Part shown: positions 1 through 5,450 of the stretch, piece by piece
Position numbering within the stretch: position 1 is the first letter of the stretch
How the letters are laid out: every line of letters begins with the position of its first letter
The notes under the pieces: model-generated
What the model was told of the DNA's origin: nothing
The model's database searches: none
Seen by the model: the letters and a program-made list of their open reading frames with translations, nothing else
Made by a program: the position numbers and the translations under genes
Source: a virus
Virus record (IMG/VR): IMGVR_UViG_3300029893_000005
Coordinates: 1-64,000 of that record
DNA: 64,000 bases
Direction: 5' to 3' (one strand)

Positions 1-140
1 GCGCGGAAGCGACACTGCGGTTCTCAAACCGCAGTGCGATCCTGCGCGCCCTGGCGAGCATCGGCGTGCACCGCCCGGAGGATCTGGAGAAGGTCCTCAC
101 CCTGCCGGCCATGAAGGCGCTCCAGGCCGCGAACCAGTAG
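1..140 (+). CDS. 3' end of a protein cut by the window edge
   Basis: An open frame enters from the left edge (codons in phase with base 3) and ends at TAG 138-140. The visible 45 residues are Ala/Leu-rich and probably helical, ending LPAMKALQAANQ; the segment SIGVHRPEDLEKVLTL resembles a small helical-hairpin fold, but I do not recognise a family. Codon use is GC-rich like the rest of the genome. A strong terminator follows at 221-257, so this is probably the last gene of a rightward operon. Confidence 0.6.
   Translation, partial: AEATLRFSNRSAILRALASIGVHRPEDLEKVLTLPAMKALQAANQ
13..36. repeat. Perfect 10-bp inverted repeat with 4-base loop
   Basis: CACTGCGGTT is followed by CTCA and then its exact reverse complement AACCGCAGTG. 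It lies inside the coding sequence of the truncated first gene. It could form an mRNA hairpin or be a protein binding site; nothing else indicates its role. Confidence 0.7.
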
Positions 141-220
141 GACATCCGCCCTGTCCCCCAACCCCGAGACACAGGGGAGGGGATACGCACAGAGTACAGA
201 AGCACGCTCCAGACACGAGA

Positions 221-257
221 GGGATCCTGTGCCTACGGGCACGGGGTCCCTTTTTTT
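221..257 (+). terminator. Strong rho-independent terminator
   Basis: Stem arms 221-233 and 238-250 pair over 13 base pairs (three of them G-U) around the stable tetraloop TACG (UACG in RNA), followed directly by seven T. It would end transcription of the gene that stops at 140 and insulate the early operon at 811. Confidence 0.92.
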
Positions 258-466
258 GTGCCTTTTTGCCGCACCCTACCCCCACCAGGTAGGCGCCTTC
301 TGTACCGCGCAGAAGGGCGTGGCTGCGCCGCTTCTCGCCGACCCCACCGGGCCCCCCACCCCCCCTGCGCCCGCGAGCCCGAGGTGGGGGGACCCCGTAC
401 CCAGGGGCTTGTAAACAGGAGTGGCCCTCTGCCAGAAAATCCCCCCAGAAATTTCCATATTATCGG

Positions 467-495
467 TTGCGTGATACTACACAAACGAATATAAT
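467..495 (+). promoter_or_regulatory. Possible sigma70 promoter
   Basis: TTGCGT (467-472), 17 bases, then a perfect TATAAT (490-495) inside the AT-rich patch. No convincing gene lies directly downstream, so it may drive an untranslated transcript, or be chance in AT-rich DNA. Confidence 0.35.
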
Positions 496-761
496 GGGAC
501 CCCCTCAGTCAGCACTTGCCGCACACAGGAGTGCATTTCAGCCACATGTGCCATGCGCACCCCCCAACAGGAGTGGCACCCCAAAAACCCCCTTTCGTCA
601 GTTGCCGCATGCTGACTGCCAAAACAAGCCCCAGCCAGCGTTTGCCCCTACAGGGGAGGCACTCGACTCGAACGCGGGCTGCGCCCGCCTCCTTCGTCCC
701 TGCCGCCCCTGCGTCGGCCCCCAGACAGGGGGCGGGCTGGATATTCACCGCGGGTCGGGGT

Positions 762-790
762 TGTCCGAAACTTGCTGCGTCTTTCGGACA
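762..790. repeat. 9-bp perfect inverted repeat before the early promoter
   Basis: TGTCCGAAA (762-770) and TTTCGGACA (782-790) are exact reverse complements separated by 11 bases. The pair ends 20 bases before the -35 box at 811. It could be a regulator site or an RNA hairpin; there is no T-run, so it is not a standard terminator. Confidence 0.6.
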
Positions 791-810
791 GATCGGTACC
801 GCGATACTAC

Positions 811-839
811 TTGACAGGGTTGTGAAGATATACTATACT
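811..839 (+). promoter_or_regulatory. Early rightward promoter with operator in its spacer
   Basis: TTGACA (811-816), a 17-base spacer, then TATACT (834-839). The spacer contains GGGTTGTGAAGAT (817-829), a member of the repeated operator family with consensus ATCTTGTGAAGAT. A protein bound there would block RNA polymerase directly. The expected start of transcription is about 846-847, the first base of the ATG of the next gene, so the message is probably leaderless. Confidence 0.85.
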
Positions 840-846
840 GCTGGGT

Positions 847-993
847 ATGGATATTGTTGAGTACATCCCGCTGATTGACCCACTCTCGCTGGTCGGCTCG
901 AAGACGCTGGACGAAGCGGAGATACCCGTTCGGAGGGTGTCGCTGGAAGATATTCGGCGTAGTATCGCTGAATCGAAAGAAAGGGTCCTATAG
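847..993 (+). CDS. 48-residue early protein, leaderless start
   Basis: ATG at 847 lies 7 bases after the -10 box of the operator-controlled promoter and has no ribosome binding site, so it should be read from a leaderless mRNA. The product begins MDIVEYIPLIDPLSLVGSK and ends IRRSIAESKERVL: an apolar start and a charged helical tail. It matches no family I know. It heads a tightly packed operon of small early genes that runs to 2814; one base separates its stop from the next ATG. Its position first in the operon suggests an early host-takeover or control role, which is inference only. Confidence 0.65.
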   Translation: MDIVEYIPLIDPLSLVGSKTLDEAEIPVRRVSLEDIRRSIAESKERVL

Positions 994-994
994 T

Positions 995-1198
995 ATGTAC
1001 ATGGAGAACGAGGAGTATCCGGGGCAGGGCGCATTCCTGAGGGCGCTCGGGGAACTGAGCCGTAAGCACGGTTTCGTTATTGGAGGATGCGGGGACTGCG
1101 GCTCGCCGTGGGTGACGCCGCTGGACGCGGGCGAGACGGGCCCCGAGTATCGGTACTCGATGCGTCAGGGCTTCCTGAACTGGGAACGGGAGGAGTGA
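995..1198 (+). CDS. 67-residue early protein with a CxxC pair
   Basis: It starts at ATG 995, one base after the preceding stop; an alternative ATG lies at 1001. The preceding message GAAAGAAAGGGTCC supplies a plausible ribosome site. The sequence contains GGCGDCGSPW, a single CxxC that could take part in metal or redox binding, but there is no second pair. No family recognised. It belongs to the early operon starting at 847, and its last codons GGAGGAG double as the ribosome site of the next gene. Confidence 0.6.
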   Translation: MYMENEEYPGQGAFLRALGELSRKHGFVIGGCGDCGSPWVTPLDAGETGPEYRYSMRQGFLNWEREE

Positions 1199-1202
1199 TA
1201 TC

Positions 1203-1535
1203 GTGGAAGCGTTGAGTCGGGTGTTGGATACGCTGACGCCGATCCAGGCCGAGGCGCGGCGGTTGGCGAAGCAGCCGAAGGGTCGTCGCATCTACTCCTA
1301 CGGCAGGCCGCCGGGGTGGGTCCGCAAAGTGCGGAAGGCGCTGAAGACGGGTGGATACCGTACCGCGGTGGAGGTACTGGCCGCCGGCATGGTCGAGGTC
1401 AATCCGCTCTACAACCTGCTGCTGTCGAAGGCCTGTACCGCACACGATCCCCGTTTGCGACGGATGGACGGCCGGGGTCGCGGGTTCTGGTCGTGCTCGG
1501 CCTGTGGCTGGGAGCAGTGGCGGCAGGTATTCTGA
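1203..1535 (+). CDS. 110-residue early protein with C-terminal zinc-like pair
   Basis: GTG start at 1203, using GGAGGAG at the end of the previous gene as ribosome site across the junction TGATATCGTG. The protein is basic in its first half (KQPKGRRIYSYGRPPGWVRKVRKALKTGG), which suggests nucleic-acid contact. It ends with Cys-rich WSCSACGWEQW, resembling half of a zinc ribbon; an earlier Cys and His (ACTAHD) could complete the site. No named family recognised. It is the third gene of the early operon. Confidence 0.6.
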   Translation: MEALSRVLDTLTPIQAEARRLAKQPKGRRIYSYGRPPGWVRKVRKALKTGGYRTAVEVLAAGMVEVNPLYNLLLSKACTAHDPRLRRMDGRGRGFWSCSACGWEQWRQVF

Positions 1536-1553
1536 GGAAAGGGGACTGATATC

Positions 1554-2165
1554 ATGGAATTGACAAAAGTAGACGTGGATACGCTTCGACCGTTTCTGTC
1601 GGGGCTGAAGGTGCGCAACAGGTTCTCGGGGGAGGAGATCCCCCTCGTGCTCAACTCCGCTCAGGAGCGGGTGGTGCGCCGCGTGGAGGAAGCCTTCCGG
1701 GCGGAGGAGCCGTGTCGACTGCTCCTGCTTCGGGACCGGCAGGTCGGGCAGTCGACCATCTGCCTCGCCATCATGGCGTGGCTGAAGCAGGCACTGGTGG
1801 TGGCCTGCGACGGCGACACCCTCGACAACTACGCTGTGACGTTACGGAACATGCTGCCGCATCGCGCAACGGCTCATAACCGGGTGGGCGAGATCGAGAT
1901 GTTCGCGTCCAAGTATCTGGGGATCGGCCGCGAGCAGACCTACCGGGGAGCGTACCTCTCCGACGTCGACACTTTCTCGCGGGGCATGCTGTTCACGAAT
2001 TTGACCCTGGCCGCTGTGCCGCGGATCGCAGGCACTGTCGTCATCCTATCGGGGCGGTTGCGGGCGGAGATTCCGAAGTGGTTCCTGCGGCAGTGGGAGG
2101 ACTCCGAGATCCGTGCTACACTGGGCGCCGACTGGGTGCGGCTCTATCTCGACATGGGGGACTGA
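1554..2165 (+). CDS. Shortened terminase-like ATPase paralogue
   Basis: A 203-residue protein that parallels the ATPase half of this phage's own large terminase. Its segment LLLLRDRQVGQSTICLA (about residues 55-71) matches the terminase segment LVILKARQLGSSTLTEA, including the deviant Walker A core RQxGxST. ALVVACDGDTLDNY then matches ALIISHNKTSAEAI, and a Walker B-like strand follows (AYLSDVDTF against VHASEFAF). It ends where the terminase nuclease domain would begin, so that domain is absent. The Walker B region carries Asp in place of the catalytic Glu, which could weaken hydrolysis. It sits in the early, operator-controlled operon rather than with the packaging genes. Homology is inferred by eye; the role is unknown. 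Confidence 0.6.
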   Translation: MELTKVDVDTLRPFLSGLKVRNRFSGEEIPLVLNSAQERVVRRVEEAFRAEEPCRLLLLRDRQVGQSTICLAIMAWLKQALVVACDGDTLDNYAVTLRNMLPHRATAHNRVGEIEMFASKYLGIGREQTYRGAYLSDVDTFSRGMLFTNLTLAAVPRIAGTVVILSGRLRAEIPKWFLRQWEDSEIRATLGADWVRLYLDMGD

Positions 2166-2169
2166 TATC

Positions 2170-2295
2170 ATGGATCTGATTCTGATGTACGTGATATCCA
2201 TGCTGCTGGCGGTCGGGCAGTTCTTCGTCGCGGCGGGGGTCTGCGCGGGCGGGTACATCCTGCTCACCAAGGTTCTGGGGTGGTTCGCTCGATGA
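2170..2295 (+). CDS. 41-residue single-span membrane protein
   Basis: ATG at 2170 follows the junction GGGGGACTGATATCATG, with the ribosome site in the end of the previous gene. The product is almost wholly hydrophobic (LILMYVISMLLAVGQFFVA, then a Gly/Ala-rich stretch), enough for one or two membrane passes, and ends GWFAR. The next gene overlaps its stop as ATGA, so the two are translationally coupled. It is probably an inner-membrane early protein; the function is unknown. Confidence 0.65.
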   Translation: MDLILMYVISMLLAVGQFFVAAGVCAGGYILLTKVLGWFAR

Positions 2296-2582
2296 GACTG
2301 AACGAGGGGGAGAAGGAGTACGAGAGCGGGATTGCCTGCCGGAAGCAGAAGTGCGAAGAGTGTGGCTCGACCACCTCCACGATGTACTTCGCGATGGAGC
2401 ATGCGGACTTGTGCTTCGATTGCACGTATCGCGACTACGCGGTCCGCTGCGGGGTATGCAATGCGGTTGACGATCTTGTGACGTGGCGGTGTTACGGGCA
2501 CAGCCTCACCGTGTGCCCCCGTCATTGCGACCGCGGGCTGGAGGGGATTCGGGCGTGGAGGGCGGAGCACGTTGGATCCTGA
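2292..2582 (+). CDS. 96-residue Cys-rich zinc-ribbon protein
   Basis: ATG 2292 overlaps the stop of the membrane-protein gene (ATGA). The product has at least four Cys pairs: CRKQKCEECG, CFDCTY, CGVC and a C-terminal CPRHC. This suggests two zinc-binding knuckles. Small proteins of this type in phage early operons often bind nucleic acids or partner proteins, but no family is recognised. The following gene starts inside its last codons. Confidence 0.65.
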   Translation: MRLNEGEKEYESGIACRKQKCEECGSTTSTMYFAMEHADLCFDCTYRDYAVRCGVCNAVDDLVTWRCYGHSLTVCPRHCDRGLEGIRAWRAEHVGS

Positions 2583-2814
2583 AGTCAGGCACTGGCGGGA
2601 CCGCCGCACGGTGATCTTGCACTACACCAACTACAAGGGCGTCACCAAGTTCTACCGCATCATCCCGATGTCGGTGTGGTTCGGCAAGACACGGTGGCAC
2701 CCGGAGGCGCAGTGGATGCTGATGGCCCATGACCTGGAGCGGAAGAAGCGGCGGGACTTCGCCATGCGGGACATCGTGTCGTGGACGCCATACGACCCGG
2801 ACGAACTGCTGTAG
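2572..2814 (+). CDS. WYL-like small protein
   Basis: TTG start at 2572, overlapping the preceding gene by 11 bases; no better start is present. The 80-residue product contains a pattern I associate with small phage and mobile-element proteins related to WYL domains: beta strand ILHYTNYKGVTKFYRI, then WFGKTRWHPEAQWMLMAHDL, then RDFAMRDI. WYL domains are ligand- or nucleic-acid-sensing folds found in regulators. It is the last gene of the early rightward operon; a terminator follows at 2889. Family assignment is by memory of the motif. Confidence 0.55.
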   Translation: MDPEVRHWRDRRTVILHYTNYKGVTKFYRIIPMSVWFGKTRWHPEAQWMLMAHDLERKKRRDFAMRDIVSWTPYDPDELL

Positions 2815-2820
2815 GAAGAC

Positions 2821-2849
2821 TTGACGCCGAAGTAGCCTTCTGGTACACT
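2821..2849 (+). promoter_or_regulatory. Promoter for a very short transcript
   Basis: TTGACG (2821-2826), 17 bases, TACACT (2844-2849), just after the stop of the last early gene. It lacks the operator motif. Only about 85 bases separate its expected start (about 2856) from the end of the terminator at 2938, so it may make a small RNA; no good open frame with a ribosome site is present between them. Confidence 0.5.
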
Positions 2850-2888
2850 GAGGCTGTTGTTGCAGATCGAACGTCTCCCATAACACCC

Positions 2889-2938
2889 GAAGAGGCTGCG
2901 CCGGACACCCCCATACCCCCCACCCGCGCAGCCTCTTC
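2889..2938. terminator. Terminator between convergent operons
   Basis: GAAGAGGCTGCG (2889-2900) and CGCAGCCTCTTC (2927-2938) form a perfect 12-bp stem with a 26-base C-rich loop, followed by TCTTTCC. It lies between a rightward operon ending at 2814 and a leftward gene ending at 2957, so it could act on both strands, although the T-run is weak. Confidence 0.65.
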
Positions 2939-2956
2939 TCTTTCCGTCAGCCCGCT

Positions 2957-3496
2957 TCAGTCGAGCGGGTCGTGGCCGACCCATCCGGGGCGGATCAAGT
3001 CCTGGCCGTTGTAGGGCTGTACCTTGCCGACGAACTCCTCCCACCCTTCCTCCAGTTCACGCTCGGGGGCCGCCAGCAGGGCGTCGCGCATCTTCAGCGG
3101 CTTTCTCACGGCGTTCCGGCTGAGCCGCGTGAGGTAGAAGTTCCCCCCATCCATGTCGCGGCGGAACTCTTTGTCCGTCAACTTGCGCATCTGTCGCACC
3201 AGCGGCTTGCGGTCCTGTGCGTTGTTGGACTGGTTCACGCCGTACAGCCGCACCACCAGTCGCTTGATGTACTCCTCGAAGACGTCGATGGCGTACTCCA
3301 GCGAGCCTTCCTGGAAGTAGACCTCGCGAACCGGCGTGCCCAGTTCGATGCTCGGCAGGTCAGTGAATCCCTGGAGTTCGAGGCGCCACTCCTTCTCGTC
3401 GTCTCGGGGGATGAGGCGGTACGTGATCAGGTAGGGAGGATCGTCCACCAGGACGCACCAGCTTCCGTAGGTGGGCTGCAGCCCGTAGTCGTTCAC
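2957..3496 (-). CDS. 179-residue protein of unknown function
   Basis: GTG start at 3496 overlaps the stop of the upstream gene as GTGA, a translational-coupling arrangement; longer upstream reading has no supported start. The product is soluble, with a mixed beta start (WCVLVDDPPYLITYRLIPRD) and a helical, basic second half (NFYLTRLSRNAVRKPLKM). No family recognised. It is the second gene of a leftward two-gene island set among rightward genes and controlled by an operator promoter at 4151-4180. Confidence 0.65.
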   Translation of the reverse strand: MNDYGLQPTYGSWCVLVDDPPYLITYRLIPRDDEKEWRLELQGFTDLPSIELGTPVREVYFQEGSLEYAIDVFEEYIKRLVVRLYGVNQSNNAQDRKPLVRQMRKLTDKEFRRDMDGGNFYLTRLSRNAVRKPLKMRDALLAAPERELEEGWEEFVGKVQPYNGQDLIRPGWVGHDPLD

Positions 3497-4143
3497 GTCA
3501 GTTCGTCTCCTCTGTCGTCTGCGCTCATCAGCCGCTGCCGCACCGGCTCCGCCCGTCGCTTCGGCTGCGGCGGGTCCATGTCGTATATCTCGATTTTGCC
3601 GAAGGCGCCTTCGCGAGGCAGCCCCGTGAACGGGTCGTCGGGCACAAGTTGCTTCTTGAGTTTCTCTCGCATGCCGCCCACCCAGCCCCGCACAATCTGC
3701 TCCTGAGTGGGCGGTGACGGGTACCTCGCACCTTCGCGGAGGGCGTTGCGGACCTGCTGGCGGTACGCCGTCCAGTCCCCCTCGTCGACGGCTTTGTCCC
3801 AGCCCTGTACGACGGTCTTGTAATAGTTGTCGACGTCTACCGTCTCCGGCCTCCCCCACCCCTCGGCCCATCCCCAGGCGTCGCCCTCCAGCTTTCGGCG
3901 GACGTTGAGGACGATTGCCGTGGGGTCCACGCCGTATTGAAGGTCGGCGACCGACACGGCTCGCTCAAACTCCCTCGGGCCGCTTCTGTCCCCAAAGACG
4001 GTGAGCACGAACCGGACATGCGCGGGTGGCACGTTCTGGATGTAGCCGCGGGCCCACATGCCGTAGGGGCGGAGGCGGTCACGGAGTTCGGTGCTGATCT
4101 CGAATGGGCGTTGATCGCCGGTCGACTGTATAGAGAGGGGCAT
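3493..4143 (-). CDS. 216-residue protein of unknown function, near-leaderless start
   Basis: ATG 4143 is preferred: the promoter -10 box occupies 4151-4156, so transcription should begin at about 4144. Upstream in-frame Met codons (such as ATG 4152, which overlaps the -10) would not be transcribed. The product is soluble, with aromatic-rich stretches (DAWGWAEGWGRP, VDVDNYYKTVVQGWDKAV) and a basic C-terminus. I do not recognise a family. It is the first gene of the leftward pair and is under the phage operator, so it is likely an early gene. Confidence 0.6.
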   Translation of the reverse strand: MPLSIQSTGDQRPFEISTELRDRLRPYGMWARGYIQNVPPAHVRFVLTVFGDRSGPREFERAVSVADLQYGVDPTAIVLNVRRKLEGDAWGWAEGWGRPETVDVDNYYKTVVQGWDKAVDEGDWTAYRQQVRNALREGARYPSPPTQEQIVRGWVGGMREKLKKQLVPDDPFTGLPREGAFGKIEIYDMDPPQPKRRAEPVRQRLMSADDRGDELT

Positions 4144-4150
4144 GTCTCCC

Positions 4151-4180
4151 ATTATATCCTGTGAAGATAGCCCTTGTCCA
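4151..4180 (-). promoter_or_regulatory. Leftward promoter with operator in its spacer
   Basis: On the minus strand TGGACA (4180-4175), an 18-base spacer and a perfect TATAAT (4156-4151). The spacer carries ATCCTGTGAAGAT (4156-4168 on the plus strand), differing at one position from the operator consensus. It drives the two-gene island and is back to back with the rightward promoter at 4190. Confidence 0.85.
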
Positions 4181-4189
4181 GCCCCGAAG

Positions 4190-4239
4190 TTGACCTGCGC
4201 AGTCGCCCGTGGTAGGATAGGGGCAGACTTGTGAGGAAT
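4190..4239 (+). promoter_or_regulatory. Rightward promoter of the packaging block with operator-like site
   Basis: TTGACC (4190-4195), 17 bases, TAGGAT (4213-4218). A degenerate operator, ACTTGTGAGGAAT (4227-4239), overlaps the expected start of transcription. It is divergent from the leftward promoter at 4151-4180, so one regulator could act on both directions. Confidence 0.7.
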
Positions 4240-4249
4240 CCCCCTCCCC

Positions 4250-4612
4250 GTGAATCCTACGTTCGACGACATCTACTTCCTGGTCCGCGGCGTCGGAGTG
4301 CTCGTCCTGCTGGCCGCCTGCATTGGCTTTCTGGCCGGCTTCGTCGCATGTTACCTGACGGGCGGCAGGCAGGCGCCCCTGCCCCGCCCGCAGGTCCCCA
4401 AGCCGCCGGCACCAGTTGCGGACCCCTGGCCGGAGGATGCGGGGATGATGTTCCCGCCGCGGCCGGTGCGCGATGTCGGGGCGGCCCCGCCTCCGGAAGA
4501 GGTGGCCGAGCCGCTGCCCACCTTTGAGCGGCTGGCCGCTCTCGGGGATGCCTGGGAAGAGGAAAAGCGCCGCAAGGCGCTCGACGAGGAGATGCCGGTA
4601 TGGGCGCAGTAG
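4250..4612 (+). CDS. Membrane-anchored 120-residue protein
   Basis: GTG start at 4250. Residues about 10-38 form one hydrophobic segment (VLVLLAACIGFLAGFVACYL), followed by a Pro-rich linker and a charged helical tail (LAALGDAWEEEKRRKALDEE). This layout, a short N-terminal anchor and cytoplasmic helical tail, is common in small phage proteins. The gene overlaps the next by 13 bases and opens the packaging operon. No family recognised. Confidence 0.65.
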   Translation: MNPTFDDIYFLVRGVGVLVLLAACIGFLAGFVACYLTGGRQAPLPRPQVPKPPAPVADPWPEDAGMMFPPRPVRDVGAAPPPEEVAEPLPTFERLAALGDAWEEEKRRKALDEEMPVWAQ

Positions 4613-5319
4613 ACGACGTGCCGGAGATTCCCGAGGCCGACGAACTGCCCGACTTCGAGGCGTTGGCGAAGGTGGAGCGCGTCCCCGCCAAGCGGTACCA
4701 GTCGGAGATGAAGCGGCTGCGGCGGCAGCGGCAGGCGGAACGGGCCCGTCTCTTCGATCCGGTGCGCAACGCTCCCAAGCCTCCCAAGCGCAGCGGCATG
4801 ACGTCGAGCGAGTTCGCGGCCCTGGTGGCGGAGCAGCGCGAGTCCATCCGCGAGTACGTCCTGAGCCTGAGTCTGGACGACATCCTGGTGGAGGCCTATG
4901 ACCAGCTCCAGAAGCACCGCTGGCGCTATGAGGAGTACGAGAAGAATCTGCGGGAAGCCCAGGCATGGGACCGCAGCCAGAACCGGCCTCCCGGGCTGCA
5001 CACCGCCCACCTCAACGCCATGCGCGAGGAGGAGAAGTGGGGCACCGAGATGCTGCTGCGGGTCATCTTCCCCATCATGCAGGAGCGCGGCAAGCAGAAG
5101 TCCCTGCCCGGCGCCCGCGTGATGCAGCGGGACGGGCTGGAGGCGCAACTGGCGGGCAACCTCGTCGAGGAGCGCCCGGCCCTGCCCGAGGGGGACGACC
5201 TGCAGGATGACGCCCTGTCCCGCGCCGCCCGCGGTCCGGTGGCCTTCATGGACGAGGAGGAGGTCGAGGAGCAGTGGCCCGAGGAAAAGGCCGCCCGGGT
5301 GCCGGGGGTGCCTCGATGA
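4600..5319 (+). CDS. Candidate terminase small subunit
   Basis: 239 residues, strongly charged and helical. It has basic N-terminal helices (KRYQSEMKRLRRQRQAERAR) that could bind DNA, and a very acidic C-terminus (MDEEEVEEQWPEEKAA). It lies just before the large terminase, separated only by a 44-residue gene, which is the usual place of the DNA-recognising small subunit. No sequence motif proves this and small subunits are poorly conserved; a scaffold-like or accessory protein is possible. The last bases overlap the next start as ATGA. Confidence 0.4.
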   Translation: MGAVDDVPEIPEADELPDFEALAKVERVPAKRYQSEMKRLRRQRQAERARLFDPVRNAPKPPKRSGMTSSEFAALVAEQRESIREYVLSLSLDDILVEAYDQLQKHRWRYEEYEKNLREAQAWDRSQNRPPGLHTAHLNAMREEEKWGTEMLLRVIFPIMQERGKQKSLPGARVMQRDGLEAQLAGNLVEERPALPEGDDLQDDALSRAARGPVAFMDEEEVEEQWPEEKAARVPGVPR

Positions 5320-5450
5320 CTTACGAGGAGGCTGTGCAGGTTCTTCGGGAGGGGGAGATTGCATTGACGCTGGAGATTCTGGGGTTGATGGCGCGGGCAG
5401 AAGGACCGAAAGCGTCTCCCCTCTTCATGTCGGGCCTACGGGATGCCTGA
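5316..5450 (+). CDS. 44-residue coupling protein before terminase
   Basis: ATG at 5316 overlaps the previous stop (ATGA), and the stop at 5450 lies 8 bases inside the large terminase gene, so three genes are coupled. The product, MTYEEAVQVLREGEIALTLE onward, is a single amphipathic helical hairpin with an acidic face. It is too short to classify. Its conserved-looking overlaps on both sides argue that it is translated. Confidence 0.6.
   Translation: MTYEEAVQVLREGEIALTLEILGLMARAEGPKASPLFMSGLRDA

Larger units (their letters stand above)
141..846. other. Repeat-rich non-coding region, possible origin or control region
   Basis: About 700 bases without a convincing gene. The region holds a strong terminator (221-257), three copies of ACAGGAGTG (415-423, 525-533, 567-575), three copies of TTGCCGCA (266-273, 516-523, 602-609), an AT-rich patch (about 448-496) in otherwise GC-rich DNA, small hairpins such as GCCCCC-AGACA-GGGGGC near 717-733, a 9-bp inverted repeat (762-790) and the first early promoter (811-839). 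Iteron-like repeats next to an AT-rich patch are seen in replication origins, but no function is shown here. Open frames in the region have no ribosome site or family resemblance. Confidence 0.5.

Noticed and set aside
467-860. Open frames of about 115 codons in the left non-coding region
   Set aside because: Two overlapping frames of low-complexity Pro/Cys/His sequence, no ribosome site, and they run through repeats, inverted repeats and the early promoter.
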